Shown one piece after another: positions 26,009 through 35,551 of a DNA stretch of 48,216 nt. The notes beneath the pieces are model-generated. The model was not told where the DNA came from. It saw nothing but the letters and a program-made list of their open reading frames with translations, and searched no databases. A program made the translations under genes and the position numbers. This DNA is from an uncultured Acidimicrobiaceae bacterium. Lineage in GTDB: Bacteria; Actinomycetota; Acidimicrobiia; Acidimicrobiales; Microtrichaceae. Every line of letters begins with the position of its first letter. The first letter of the stretch is position 1. The DNA lies in the NCBI GenBank assembly GCA_937868025.1, contig CALMLJ010000115.1:1-48216 (forward strand), written 5' to 3'.

Positions 26009-26026
26009 GCTGGCTGTGATGCCAGC
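26009..26026. terminator. Hairpin between convergent transcription units
   Basis: GCTGGC-TGTGAT-GCCAGC gives a 6-bp stem and 6-nt loop in the 22-bp gap between the plus-strand GT4 gene and the minus-strand pseudogene, touching the pseudogene stop codon. No T-tract, so the call is modest. Confidence 0.4.
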
Positions 26027-27862
26027 TAGCGGATCGTCGACACCGCGAAGACCTGGGGTCCTCCGCTGCTGAAGACCTCACAGAATCCCGCGTTGCGCCG
26101 GAGGTCCCCGACCCGGGGCCGCGACGGTTCGTCGGTGAAGCCGCGCTCCTGGACCAACACGTGGCTGATCGACCAATGGTCCAGCAACTGCGCCACGAGC
26201 GCGTCGGCACCGAGGTCGGCGATGTGCGCGACGAGATAGAGGCGGTCGTCGTTCTCCTCGTCGGAGCCGTAGGCGTAGACACCGACGAGCGGTGAGAGGC
26301 CGCGTTCGGCGTTCATCCACGCCGAACCGTCGCGCTCCTCGTTCAGGACCACCGAGCCGTCGGCCACGTGATCGTCGATGTACTCGAATGCCCCGGCGAG
26401 GTCGGGGGTCACGAGGAAGTCGGTGGAGTACGCACGACGGACGACATCGACGTCGTCGGGGAGGTACGCCGCCCCCAGCGCCACCGCGCCCGCCACGACG
26501 GCGACCACACCCGTCCGGGCCGCCACACGCGGCACGAGCGCGACCCGACCGTGGCGATAGCTGCATCGAGCGCACATCCGATGAACACCGCGAGCACCAA
26601 CGGCGCGTGGTAGCCGGTGCGGTTGATGGCGTAGTACCAGGACTGGGTGAGTGGCCGCAGCACCGACCACGGGCCGTCGGCACGGCCGCCGCGAGGTACA
26701 GAGCACCCAGCGCGACACCGACCACGGCCCAGCCTCCCAGCTCGCGCCGGCGTGCGTCGACGAGCATGCCGACGAACGCGAGTGCGACCAGCAACGACTG
26801 TCCCGCCGCCGTGGCGGTCGTGAGCGTGAGGAGGGCGCCGAGCGCCGCTCCGAGGGTGAGCGCCGGGGCTCAACCGAAGTCGGTGCGCTCCGACGACGCC
26901 GTGCCCAGCAAGAGCAGGCCCGGCGTGTAGAGAGGAGTGCCCCGCTGCGATGGCCGCCAAGGTACTAGCCCGGCCCGCTCCTCCGGCCAGATCCACCGCT
27001 CCAGCGCGGTACCCACCTCGAGGACACCCACGATCACGACCAACAACGCCGCCTGCGACGTGTGCACGGCGAGCACGCAATAGCAGGCGAGGGCCGTCAG
27101 GACGATCGACGACCGCGTGCGCCCCTCGACGGCGACACCGACGAGCGTGACAGCCACCGGCACGAGCGCCATGCCGACGATCACACCGATGCCACTCCAG
27201 TCGATGGGCTGGTAGGGGAACACCGCGAACAGTGGCACGGCCAACGCCGCGAACCCGCCGACGAGGGGACGGCGCAGGAGCAGACGCCGTACGAGCGTGA
27301 AGGGCCAGCGGGAAGCAGCACGGCGGCAGCGAGCACCGTGGTGACCGTGAGCAGGACACCGATCGGCACACCCGCCAGCGACCGCATCAAGGCCACCGTC
27401 GTGGGAAACGCCGGCGGCTGGAAGCCGGCGGCGGGCGTCTCGGTCACGGGATCGGTAACCACCACACGCGCCGGATCCATCGAGCCGGTATCCACAATAC
27501 GCTCCACGACGAAGCCGCGATAGAGCCCATCGCGGCTCGGTGGCTGATGGGGCTGGCCTCGGAGCCCGACGCACCAGACGGCCAGCCCGATGACGATCGC
27601 CAGGGCCAAGAACGCCATCGCGCGCCGGCTCCCAGAAGTGCAGCGGCGATCACGATCAGGGGTGCCCACGGCATCACCCCGAGACCGACCAGATCCAGGG
27701 CCTGGGCCACGGCAAGGTTCGCGGCGATCGTGGCCACGGGCGCCGTGACGGCGAGCTGCACTGGGAGCGATCGCAGCGTCGGCTCGACCACCCAAGCCAA
27801 CAGGGCGCCGGGGTGACGCCGAGGCCGACGACCACCAGGAGCGCAGCCACGGCCTCGAGCAC
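26026..27862 (-). pseudogene. Decayed DUF6541-like polytopic membrane protein gene
   Basis: From GTG 27862 to TAG 26026 the minus strand encodes one membrane protein of about 610 residues broken by six lesions. Stitching frames restores a continuous sequence: LEAVAALLVVVGL, LDLVGLGVMPWAPLIVIAAALL, MAFLALAIVIGL, VGGFAALAVPLFAVFPY, SLLVALAFVGML, SWYYAINRTGYHAPLVL, and a soluble end with VVLNEERDGSAWMNAERGL. The last motif and the layout fit DUF6541 proteins of actinobacteria. Five breaks each need one missing base (near 27810-27813, 27626-27629, 27303-27306, 26679, 26551-26556); the sixth is an in-frame TGA at 26870-26872 where Trp is expected. It follows rmlD by 11 bp. Sequencing error is possible but the neighbours are intact. 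Confidence 0.8.
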
Positions 27863-27873
27863 CGGATTTGGCG

Positions 27874-28740
27874 TCAGTCTGCTCGGAGCTGACCTACGAC
27901 CTCGGCGAGGGGCTCGCGGTAGTCGCGGAGCTCCCCCAGGCCGCTGGCACGGAGCGCGAAGTTGTCGAGCACCGAGTTGGCCGGGCGCGTCGCCATCGGC
28001 GGAGCGTCAGCAGGGCGCCCGGCGAGGAACGTGTCGGTCGAGATGGGCTTCACCTTGTCGCGCGAATGCCCACCGGCCTCGAGGATGTCCTGCACGAACT
28101 CGTACCAGCTGACCGCACCCTGGTTGGTGACGTGGTGGACGCCCGGCACCCGGGCCACCCCCAGCTGGATGAGCTTCGCGGCGAGGTCGGATGCGAACGT
28201 CGGGTGGCCCACCTGGTCGCTGACGAACGTGAGCTCGTCACGCTCGGCGGCGACCTTCAACACGGTCTTGACCATGTTGTTGCCGTGAGAGCTGCACACC
28301 CAGGAGGTGCGCGCGATGGTCCACGACGGATCGATCTCGAGTTCGCCACCCAACTTGGAACTTCCGTACACCGACGTCGGGGCCGGCGTGTCCCACTCGA
28401 CGTAGGGCCCGGCCTTCGTGCCGTCGAACACGTAGTCGGTGGACACGTACACGACGTGCGCTCCGACGCGACGGGCGCCGTCGGCGATGAAGCGTGTGGC
28501 GAGCGAGTTGACGGCGTACGCGGTGTCGGGCTGCGCCTCGCACAGGTCGACGGCGGTGAACGCCGCGCCATGCAGGATCAGGTCGGGTGACCAACCGGTG
28601 ATCGCGCCGAGGATCTGATCTCGATCGGTGATGTCGCACGTATCGAGGTCGACGCCGAGCACCTCGTGGTGCCCGTCGGCGAGGGCGAGCTGCAGCTCCG
28701 TACCGAGCTGTCCGTTGGCGCCGGTGATCAGGATTCGCAT
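27874..28740 (-). CDS. rmlD: dTDP-4-dehydrorhamnose reductase
   Basis: A protein of 288 residues that catalyses the last step to dTDP-L-rhamnose (NAD(P)H reduction at C4). The NAD motif is GANGQLG at 7-13; STDYVFDG at about 100-107 and the catalytic Tyr125-x3-Lys129 (YGSSK) are typical of RmlD. ATG 28740 lies 2 nt after the rmlB stop. It is the last intact gene of the rmlACBD set, and the decayed membrane protein gene follows. Confidence 0.92.
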   Translation of the reverse strand: MRILITGANGQLGTELQLALADGHHEVLGVDLDTCDITDRDQILGAITGWSPDLILHGAAFTAVDLCEAQPDTAYAVNSLATRFIADGARRVGAHVVYVSTDYVFDGTKAGPYVEWDTPAPTSVYGSSKLGGELEIDPSWTIARTSWVCSSHGNNMVKTVLKVAAERDELTFVSDQVGHPTFASDLAAKLIQLGVARVPGVHHVTNQGAVSWYEFVQDILEAGGHSRDKVKPISTDTFLAGRPADAPPMATRPANSVLDNFALRASGLGELRDYREPLAEVVGQLRAD

Positions 28741-28742
28741 GA

Positions 28743-29711
28743 TCAGCGGTTCTTGACCCGCTCGCGGAGCGGTGCCCACCAGTCGCGGTGGTCGACGTAC
28801 CACTTGATCGTGTCGTCGATTGCTTGCTCGAAGGTTCGGCTCGGCGCCCAGCCGAGGGCTGCGCTCTTGTCGGTGGCGATCGAGTAGCGGCGATCGTGAC
28901 CCTTGCGATCCTCGACGTACTCGACGCTCGACTCGTCCTTGCCGAGGGCGGCGAGGATCGTGTCGGTGATCTCGCGGTTGGTCTTCTCGTTGCCGGCGCC
29001 GATGTTGTAGACCTCACCGACCTTGCCGTCGCGCAGCACGGTCTGCACGCCGGTGCAGTTGTCCAGCACGAACAACCAGTCGCGGACGTTGAGACCGTCG
29101 CCGTAGAGCGGCACCTTGCCGCCCTCGAGCAGCGTCGTGACGAAGAACGGGATCAGCTTCTCGGGGAACTGGTACGGCCCGAACTGGTTGGACGACCGGG
29201 TGATGACCACCGGGAGGTCGTAGGTCTCGTGGTACGACATGGCGATCAGGTCGGACCCTGCTTTCGCCGACGAGTACGGCGAACGCGGGTGCAGGGCGTC
29301 GGTCTCGACGAAGCTGCCCTCTTCGATGGAGCCGTACACCTCGTCGGTGGAGATGTGCAGGAAGCGCTCGACGCCGATCTGGGTGGCGATGTCGCACATG
29401 ACGTTGGTGCCGTCGCAGTTGGTGCGGACGAAGACGTCGGGGTCGAGGAGCGAACGATCGACGTGGCTCTCGGCCGCGAAGTGCACAACCTGATCGCACC
29501 CGTCCATGGCAGCACGGACGGCGTCGCGGTCACAGATGTTGCCGTGCACGAACGAGAACCGTGGGTCGTCCTCGAGATCGGCGAGGTTCTCGCGGTTTCC
29601 GGCATAGGTGAGGGCGTCGAAGACGACCACCGAGTCGTCGGTGTTGGTGAGGATGTGGCGCGCGAAGTTCGAACCGATGAACCCCGCGCCGCCCGTGATG
29701 AACAGCTTCAT
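28743..29711 (-). CDS. rmlB: dTDP-glucose 4,6-dehydratase
   Basis: A protein of 322 residues that converts dTDP-D-glucose to dTDP-4-keto-6-deoxyglucose. It has the NAD motif GGAGFIG at 7-13, the RmlB-specific STDEVYG with Asp123 and Glu124 that drive dehydration, and catalytic Tyr146-x3-Lys150 (YSSAK). NQFGPYQFPEKLIP and the RDWL segment are also diagnostic. ATG 29711 lies 13 nt after the rmlC stop; that stop codon is itself part of a TAGGAT sequence, a possible internal -10 box. Confidence 0.93.
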   Translation of the reverse strand: MKLFITGGAGFIGSNFARHILTNTDDSVVVFDALTYAGNRENLADLEDDPRFSFVHGNICDRDAVRAAMDGCDQVVHFAAESHVDRSLLDPDVFVRTNCDGTNVMCDIATQIGVERFLHISTDEVYGSIEEGSFVETDALHPRSPYSSAKAGSDLIAMSYHETYDLPVVITRSSNQFGPYQFPEKLIPFFVTTLLEGGKVPLYGDGLNVRDWLFVLDNCTGVQTVLRDGKVGEVYNIGAGNEKTNREITDTILAALGKDESSVEYVEDRKGHDRRYSIATDKSAALGWAPSRTFEQAIDDTIKWYVDHRDWWAPLRERVKNR

Positions 29712-29721
29712 GATTGGGGAG

Positions 29722-29727
29722 ATCCTA
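29722..29727 (-). promoter_or_regulatory. Possible internal -10 box before rmlB (TAGGAT)
   Basis: The rmlC stop codon TAG is the first half of TAGGAT, 10 nt before the rmlB ATG. It matches the -10 type seen elsewhere in the window, but coincidence is possible. Confidence 0.3.
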
Positions 29728-30291
29728 GGGTCGGAGTTGGTAGTGCGGCTGGAACATCGGGTCCAGCTCGGTGCGCAGCGGGTTGGCCTGGTCGCGAGCC
29801 GACAGGATCGGGTCGGTGAGACCCCAGTCGGCGTCGACCGCAGGATCGTTCCACGCCACGCCGTTCTCGTCGGCGGGGTTGTAGTAGCCGTCGACGAGGT
29901 AGGTGATCGCCATGTCCGACAGCGAGGCGAAGCCGTGGGCGACACCGGGCGGGATGAAGATGCCGAGGTGGTTGTTCTCGCCACCGTCGACCTCGCCGAG
30001 GTCGAGGACCTGCGTGGCGCCGTCGGTGGGCGAGCCCTGACGGAGGTCGTGCAGGACGACGCGGGCATGCCCGAACGGGACGTACCAGTAGTCGGCCTGG
30101 TGCAGGTGGTAGTGCAGGCCAACGAGGCACCCGGCGATGCGGTTGCCGCGGTTGCCCTGGATCATCTCGCGACCCTGGGGGAACCACTCGCGGCGGTAGT
30201 TCTCGATGAAGTACCCGCGCTCGTCGCCGAACTTCTTCGGCTCGACGATCTGTACGCCGGCGATGACGTCGGATTCGGTGATGGTGGCCAT
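29725..30291 (-). CDS. rmlC: dTDP-4-dehydrorhamnose 3,5-epimerase
   Basis: A 188-residue cupin. Family landmarks are GDERGYFIENYR at about 22-33, the catalytic-site GLHYHLHQADYW at 58-69, IPPGVAHGF at about 119-127 and YYNPADENGVAWNDP near 140-154. It epimerises C3 and C5 of the 4-keto-6-deoxy sugar made by RmlB. ATG 30291 has a weak AGG-type site about 10 nt upstream and lies 19 nt after rmlA. Because the cupin is somewhat divergent (GLHYH where many RmlC have GLHYQ), a related sugar epimerase cannot be excluded, but the gene order supports RmlC. Confidence 0.85.
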   Translation of the reverse strand: MATITESDVIAGVQIVEPKKFGDERGYFIENYRREWFPQGREMIQGNRGNRIAGCLVGLHYHLHQADYWYVPFGHARVVLHDLRQGSPTDGATQVLDLGEVDGGENNHLGIFIPPGVAHGFASLSDMAITYLVDGYYNPADENGVAWNDPAVDADWGLTDPILSARDQANPLRTELDPMFQPHYQLRP

Positions 30292-30310
30292 GGAAGATCT
30301 ACCTGTCTCG

Positions 30311-31420
30311 CTATTCGAGGTCGATGGAGCAGTCGTCGCCGATCATCAGGCGGGTGGCCTTGGGGCGCTGCTCGGTCCGGTGCACGTGGGTGTCGCGGCC
30401 GATCAACGAGTCGACGAGGCGGGGAACGCCCGAGATGCGGGCACGTTCGAGGATCACGGAGTTCTCGACCTCGGAATCGCTGATGGCGCAGCCGGCGGCG
30501 ACCGAGGTGAACGGGCCGACGTAGCTGTTGGTCAGGGTGGTGCCGGCGCCGATGATGGCGGGACCGCGCACGTGGCTGTTCACGAGCTTCGCTCCGGCCT
30601 CGATCACCACGCGGCCGTCGATCTCGCTCGACTCGTCGAGCTCGCCGTCGATGCGCTGCTCGAGCTCTTCGAGCACCCGCCGGTTCGATTCGAGCAGCGG
30701 GTCCTTCTTGCCGGTGTCGAGCCACCAGCCGTCGAGCAGGTCGTGGCGTACCCGATGCCCGTTCTCGATCAACCACTGGATGGCGTCGGTGATCTCGAGC
30801 TCGCCACGGGGCGACGGCTCGATCGCCGCGACCGCTTCGTGGATGAGCTTGGTGAAGAGGTACACCCCGACGAGCGCCAGATCCGACGGCGGGTCCTCGG
30901 GCTTCTCGACCAATCGCACGACGTGACCGTCGGCGTCCACCTCGGCGATCCCGAAACGATGGGGATCCGGCACCGGACAGAGCAGGATCTGCGCGGCCGG
31001 AGGCTCCGAACCAACATCGCCCAACGTCAGTTCGTTGGCCGCCTGACGGTCGGCGTGGAAGCGGGCGAGGAAGTCGACCAGGCCCTGCTGCAGCATGTTG
31101 TCGCCGAGGTACATGACGAAGTCGTCGTCGCCCAGGAAATCCCGGGCGATGAGGACGCAGTGCGCCAACCCGAGCGGCTCGTCCTGGGGAATGTAGGTGA
31201 CGTGTGCTCCGAACGCCGAGCCGTCACCCACCGCCGCCCGCACCTCGGGACCGGTCTCACCGGTGATGATGCCGATCTCGGTGATTCCGGCGGCCACCAT
31301 GTCCTCGATGCCGTAGAACAGGATCGGCTTGTTGGCCACCGGCACCAGCTGCTTGGCGCTGGTGTGGGTGATCGGTCGCAGGCGGGTGCCCGCTCCGCCG
31401 GAGAGAATGAGGCCCTTCAC
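30311..31420 (-). CDS. rmlA: Glucose-1-phosphate thymidylyltransferase, long form
   Basis: A protein of 369 residues. The nucleotidyltransferase domain starts MKGLILSGGAGTRLRPIT with the activating-site GGxGTRL, then YLGDNML (metal-site Asp) and VEKPEDPPSD. It makes dTDP-glucose from dTTP and glucose 1-phosphate. At about 75 residues longer than short RmlA, it has a C-terminal left-handed beta-helix (from about 260: IDGRVVIEAGAKL, VRGPAIIGAGTTL), the long form found with deoxysugar pathways in actinobacteria. The GTG at 31420 is preceded by TAGACA at 9 nt, a possible near-leaderless promoter, and no Shine-Dalgarno is visible. It begins the rmlACBD operon. Confidence 0.92.
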   Translation of the reverse strand: MKGLILSGGAGTRLRPITHTSAKQLVPVANKPILFYGIEDMVAAGITEIGIITGETGPEVRAAVGDGSAFGAHVTYIPQDEPLGLAHCVLIARDFLGDDDFVMYLGDNMLQQGLVDFLARFHADRQAANELTLGDVGSEPPAAQILLCPVPDPHRFGIAEVDADGHVVRLVEKPEDPPSDLALVGVYLFTKLIHEAVAAIEPSPRGELEITDAIQWLIENGHRVRHDLLDGWWLDTGKKDPLLESNRRVLEELEQRIDGELDESSEIDGRVVIEAGAKLVNSHVRGPAIIGAGTTLTNSYVGPFTSVAAGCAISDSEVENSVILERARISGVPRLVDSLIGRDTHVHRTEQRPKATRLMIGDDCSIDLE

Positions 31421-31505
31421 AGTGGTGTCTGTCTAGCAGCGATCCAGTGTCGAGACGCAGCCCGGACCATGGCGGGACCGGGCTCCGACCAGCGCTCGGG
31501 AACGG

Positions 31506-33974
31506 TCAGACGGCGACCGTCCGGCAGGTCAAGAGCGTGTTGCCACCGGCACCGCGGTTGATACCGAACACACAAACCGAGTGGTTGCCCGGTGCGAGCG
31601 CCGGCGACATCCACGAGATGCCGTGAGCGGCGCCGTAGCCCGGAGCCACCGCCGCGACATCGGGGCGGTACTGCGCCGCAGGTCCGGTGTTGTAGCCAAC
31701 ACCATCGATGTAGACGTGCGCTTCGATCGATGCGGACGTGTCCGGGTCGATCGTCCAGCCGACCACACCGACCCGGCCGCCGGCCCCGGAGATCGCGTCG
31801 ATCGACCCGACCGGCGAACCGCCGGGGACGGTCGCGTCGGTGCAGCGGAGCAAGGTGTTGGGACCGCCGCCGGTGTCGATGGCGAACGCGCAGACCTGAT
31901 GGCGGCCCGGCGCCAGTCCCGTCGTCGTCCACGAGTACCCGTGGCGCGAGCCATAGCCGGGGAACGCTCCCGCGATGTCAGGGCGATCGCCCGACGCGCG
32001 GCCGAGGTTGACGCCGGCGCCGTCGACGTAGACATGGACCTCCGTTGAACCCACCGTGTCGGGATCGAGCGTCCAACCCCACAGGGCCAGTGCCCCGTCG
32101 GGCCCGCCGACCACCGCGTCGAGCACACCGACCGGGGCACCGCCGGGCGCGACGACCGTGCGACATCCCAGGAGGATGTTGGACCCGGCTCCGACGTTGA
32201 TGGCGAACACGCACACGTCATGGCGTCCGGCACCGAGGCCTGATGTGACCCACGAGAACCCGTGCGACCCGCCGTAGCCGGGGAACGCGCCGGCGATGTC
32301 AGGTCGGTAGTTCGCTGCCGGGCCGAGGTTCGTTCCCCGTCCGTCGACGTAGGCGTGGATCTCGATCCCGGCGCCCTGGTCAGGATCGAGCGCCCAACCA
32401 CTCACGGCAACCGTGCCGTCGGGGCCGGCCCAGACACTGTCGAGGTTGCCCACGGGATCACCCGTCTGCACCACGACATCGCGGCACGACAGCAGCGTGT
32501 TGGAGCCCGGTCCCGTATTGATGCCGAACACGCACACGCTGTGGCTTCCCGGCGAGAGATCGCCGATGGTCGTCGCAAAGCCATGCCTGGTGCCGACCCC
32601 GGGGTAGGCCGTCGCAAGGTCCGGCCGCTCGTACGGGGTCGGGCCGAGGTTGCGGCCGACGCCGTCGATGTACACGTGCACCTCGATGGGATCGGTCTCG
32701 AGTGGATCGAACGTCCAACCCGACAGCACCACCGAGCGCGGTCCCCCGGCCAGTACGTCGACGATGCCGACGGGCGACGCCTTGCCGGCGACCAGCGCCG
32801 GGAGGATCGGACGGATGCGTGACGACAGCTGTGCGTACAGGTTGGAACCCGGGCAGTCGGTCGAGCCCACGTCGCGGTGGCCGACGACGCGGGGAAGGTT
32901 CACGACCTGGCCGGCGGGGACGGTCGAGCTGCCGCCCGACGTGAAGTCGACGCGGGTGTTGGGGTCGATGCCGGCGTTCGCGAACTTCCAGGCGATGACG
33001 TCGGCGATATTGGTGACCTGGGCCGCGCCCGGGGCACCGGCGGTGTAGTTGCCGAGGGCCATCACACCGACCGAGCCCGTGTTGAAGCCCTCGGCGTGGG
33101 CGCCGATGCTGTTGCGAAGCAGGCTGCCGTCGCGGCCTTCCCACATGCCACCGAACTTGTCGACGATGAAGTTGTACCCGATGTCGGACCAGCCGTTGCC
33201 GTCGATGTGGAACGCCTGGATCGATCGGATGATGCCGGGCACGTCGGCCGGCGAGTAGTCGTTGCCCGTCGCCGAGTGGTGCACTACGGCGAGCTTCAGG
33301 GACGACGAAGTACCGACCGAGTTGGACGGTGCCCGGGCGCCCCACTCGCCGCGGGTACGAATGGCGGGCCGGCCGACGCTCTGCGCTCCGGCGGGCACGC
33401 TGTCGGACTCCACCTCCAGCCGTTGGCCGTCGGGCCGCACGACGACGACCTCAGGCCCCGCTCCGTCGATGGGAGCGCTCGTTGTGGTCGTCGACGTGTC
33501 GGCTGCCGGATCCACCACCTCCTCGGGGAGGCGCACCTGGTAGGCGTCGGCGTTGCCAATCCACAGGGGCTCGGTGACGACACCTTCACGGTGCTCGGCG
33601 GCCTTCGCCCCTTCGTCGGTGGACTGGTCGGGGCCCTTGTCGACCTCGACCTCGAGCTCGTGCCAGTCGGACCAGCCCTCGTCGTCGCGCCAGCGCACCG
33701 ACACCGGTGACGTCGGGACCTCGGGCAACGCGACCCCGATCGTCACGAACGGCTCGACCTCGGCCACCTGAGAGATGACCTCGCCGTCGGTGGACGGCGC
33801 TTCCTGGACCGCGGCCATGGGCTCGAATCGGAGCGGTTCGCGGTCGACGCGGTAGTCGGTGACGGCGGTGACGATCGGCAGCGGGACGACGGACAACCCG
33901 ACGGCAACCAGGGTGGCACCGAGCCCGGCACGAAGCAAGGTGCGGGCGCGGCGGGACGGGGCGAGACGGTGCAT
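31506..33974 (-). CDS. Secreted PGRP/amidase-2 domain protein with four C-terminal repeats
   Basis: A protein of 822 residues. A signal peptide (basic MHRLAPSRRARTLLR then a hydrophobic stretch to about 37) is followed by a spacer and a Thr-rich linker. Residues 205-390 form an N-acetylmuramoyl-L-alanine amidase/PGRP domain: RGEWGA, His232 in VVHHSATG, His366 and Cys374 spaced as the zinc ligands of T7 lysozyme, so it is probably active on peptidoglycan. Residues 401-822 are four repeats of about 106 residues, beginning at 401, 507, 614 and 721. ATG 33974 is placed at the signal peptide; AAGGA lies about 10 nt upstream. Confidence 0.88.
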   Translation of the reverse strand: MHRLAPSRRARTLLRAGLGATLVAVGLSVVPLPIVTAVTDYRVDREPLRFEPMAAVQEAPSTDGEVISQVAEVEPFVTIGVALPEVPTSPVSVRWRDDEGWSDWHELEVEVDKGPDQSTDEGAKAAEHREGVVTEPLWIGNADAYQVRLPEEVVDPAADTSTTTTSAPIDGAGPEVVVVRPDGQRLEVESDSVPAGAQSVGRPAIRTRGEWGARAPSNSVGTSSSLKLAVVHHSATGNDYSPADVPGIIRSIQAFHIDGNGWSDIGYNFIVDKFGGMWEGRDGSLLRNSIGAHAEGFNTGSVGVMALGNYTAGAPGAAQVTNIADVIAWKFANAGIDPNTRVDFTSGGSSTVPAGQVVNLPRVVGHRDVGSTDCPGSNLYAQLSSRIRPILPALVAGKASPVGIVDVLAGGPRSVVLSGWTFDPLETDPIEVHVYIDGVGRNLGPTPYERPDLATAYPGVGTRHGFATTIGDLSPGSHSVCVFGINTGPGSNTLLSCRDVVVQTGDPVGNLDSVWAGPDGTVAVSGWALDPDQGAGIEIHAYVDGRGTNLGPAANYRPDIAGAFPGYGGSHGFSWVTSGLGAGRHDVCVFAINVGAGSNILLGCRTVVAPGGAPVGVLDAVVGGPDGALALWGWTLDPDTVGSTEVHVYVDGAGVNLGRASGDRPDIAGAFPGYGSRHGYSWTTTGLAPGRHQVCAFAIDTGGGPNTLLRCTDATVPGGSPVGSIDAISGAGGRVGVVGWTIDPDTSASIEAHVYIDGVGYNTGPAAQYRPDVAAVAPGYGAAHGISWMSPALAPGNHSVCVFGINRGAGGNTLLTCRTVAV
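31509..32774 (-). repeat. Four tandem about-106-codon repeats in the amidase gene
   Basis: Each unit starts PVG and contains a GWxxDPD motif, V/A-Y-I/V-DG, RPD-hA-xx-PG, HG-h-W and VCVFxIN-GxGxNxLLxC. Units begin near 32774, 32456, 32135 and 31814. The two spaced cysteines in each unit could form a disulfide. Units 2 and 3 look most alike (DIAGAFPGYG in both). Confidence 0.85.
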
Positions 33975-33995
33975 GAGGGAAGGATCCTTCGGAAG

Positions 33996-34001
33996 CGGCC
34001 G
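33996..34001 (-). promoter_or_regulatory. -10 box candidate of the amidase gene (TACAGT)
   Basis: TACAGT on the minus strand lies 21 nt before the ATG at 33974, giving a leader of about 15 nt. No -35 consensus is seen at 17-19 nt. Confidence 0.35.
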
Positions 34002-34111
34002 CGACACTGTAGGAGCCGGGGCCGCCGAGTCCTTGGCAGGCCGATTGCCGCGGGCGGTCGGGAACTCGCCCCACCTGCGCCCGGTTGGATCCGTTCGAGA
34101 GCGCTGAGCAG

Positions 34112-34570
34112 TCAGGAAGTACATCCGACGGATCGGGTGTCGACAACGTTCTCGTCGAAGGTCACCGCGTTCGGCGCGGACGGAATCGAGGATCGGTCGG
34201 CGTTTCCACCCGCGCTGACCAACGTCGAGCTGCCGTCAACATCGGCCACGACTCTGATCCGATATCGCTGGCCATGGTCGCGTTCGGCATGTTCCACGTC
34301 CTCCGGTATCTCCGCCGTCCACACTCCTGCCTCGTCACCGTTGCGTTGCGTGGCGAGGTCGCGGTACGGCCCGTACCGTCCGTCGTCGAACGGAGCGATC
34401 TCGACGCGTATCCGATCGGTCCAGCACGAACGGATGAGCAACGTCTCGCGGCCTTGCCCGTCCAGGTACCAATACTCCTCGCTGGAGCGATCCTCCGACC
34501 GGGAGCAGCCCGGTGCGATGGTCAGTAGAGCGAGTACCGCCGCAATACCGGCGCTTGTTCGTCGACTCAC
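34112..34570 (-). CDS. Putative lipoprotein of unknown function
   Basis: A protein of 152 residues with a lipoprotein signal: SRRTSAGIAAVLALLTIAPGC places the lipidated cysteine at residue 22. The mature part has no domain I recognise; it contains RSCWTDRIRVEI and a C-terminal Cys, so one disulfide is possible. The GTG at 34570 is chosen because GGGGAG lies 8 nt upstream and the lipobox then falls at the usual distance. The start is 66 bp from the end of the IS element, so its original promoter may have been displaced. It lies upstream of the amidase gene on the same strand. Confidence 0.65.
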   Translation of the reverse strand: MSRRTSAGIAAVLALLTIAPGCSRSEDRSSEEYWYLDGQGRETLLIRSCWTDRIRVEIAPFDDGRYGPYRDLATQRNGDEAGVWTAEIPEDVEHAERDHGQRYRIRVVADVDGSSTLVSAGGNADRSSIPSAPNAVTFDENVVDTRSVGCTS

Positions 34571-34635
34571 CAATCTGACTCCCCGAAGATGTTGTAGGTA
34601 TTTGTACGTGTCGCGGCCTTCAACGCCTTGCAGAT

Positions 34636-34660
34636 GGGACTGCTGCAAGATCGGGTGACA
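34636..34660 (+). repeat. IS left inverted repeat
   Basis: Begins GGGACTGCTGCA, ends GTGACA; pairs with the right repeat at 35883-35907. Confidence 0.85.
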
Positions 34661-34674
34661 GGTGGGGTTTGGGG

Positions 34675-35551
34675 TTAGGCCGCCTGGGTGGCGGGGTTGG
34701 TCATGATCGTTTCGAACTCGATCGGGGTCAACCGGCCGAGGGCGGCTTGACGCCGTCGGCGGTGGTAGGTGCGCTCGATCCAGGTGACGATCGCGATCCG
34801 CAACTCGTCGCGGGTCGCCCAGCGTTGGCGATCGAGGACGTTCTTCTGCAAGAGCGCGAAGAACGATTCCATCGCCGCGTTGTCGCCGGCTGAACCGACC
34901 TGGCCCATCGACCCGACCATGTCGTGGCGGGCGAGCGCACGGTGGAGTTTCCGGGATCGAAATGCGATCCACGGTCCGAATGCAGGATGCAACCGGCGAC
35001 ATCGCCACGGCGGGCGACAGCGTTGTCGAGCGCCGCGACCGCGATCCGGGCCTGCATCCGGTCGCTGATGGAGTAGCCGACGATCCGCCGCGACTACGCG
35101 TCCTTGATGGCGCAGAGGTAGAGCTTGCCTTCGTTCGTCCAATGCTCCGTGAGGTCCGTGAGCCACAGCCGGTTCGGCCGATCCGCGGTGAACTCGCGGC
35201 GCACCAGGTCATCGTGGGCGGGGGCGCCGACCTTGGACTTCTTCGAGCCACGCTTCTTGCCGAACACCGACCACCAGCCCATGTCACGGCAGATCCGCCA
35301 CACCGTCCGTTCACACACCGTGTGGCCGGCATCGCGAACTTCGTCGCACAAGAACCGATACCCGAACTCGGGATCGTCGCGATGCGCGTCGAAGATCGCG
35401 TTCGCCAGCCACGCCTCGTTCAACTCGGCGTCAGTGAAGGGCTCCAGGAGCCACCGGTAGTAGGGCTGGCGGGCAAGGTTGAGGACCCGGCACGTCACCG
35501 TGACGGGGATGCCGTCGGCGGCGAGCTCGCGGACGAGCGGGTACATCATTT
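34675..35551 (-). pseudogene. IS3-family transposase orfB, broken by a nonsense codon and a frameshift
   Basis: A DDE integrase-type transposase (rve domain). The first part starts MMYPLVRELAADGIPV and runs to LYLCAIKDA, where an in-frame TAG at 35094-35092 falls where an aromatic residue is usual. It continues SRRIVGYSISDRM to LHSDRGSHF, where one missing base near 34962 shifts the frame, and ends FRSRKLHRALAR through AAMESFFALLQKNVL to a TAA at 34675. The three catalytic acidic residues (TDLTEH Asp, HSDRG Asp, MESFF Glu) are all still encoded, so inactivation is by these two lesions only and looks recent. Confidence 0.85.

Noticed and set aside
31421..31505. Separate small gene between the amidase and rmlA genes
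   Set aside because: Only 85 bp and no start with a ribosome site. It probably holds just the rmlA promoter.
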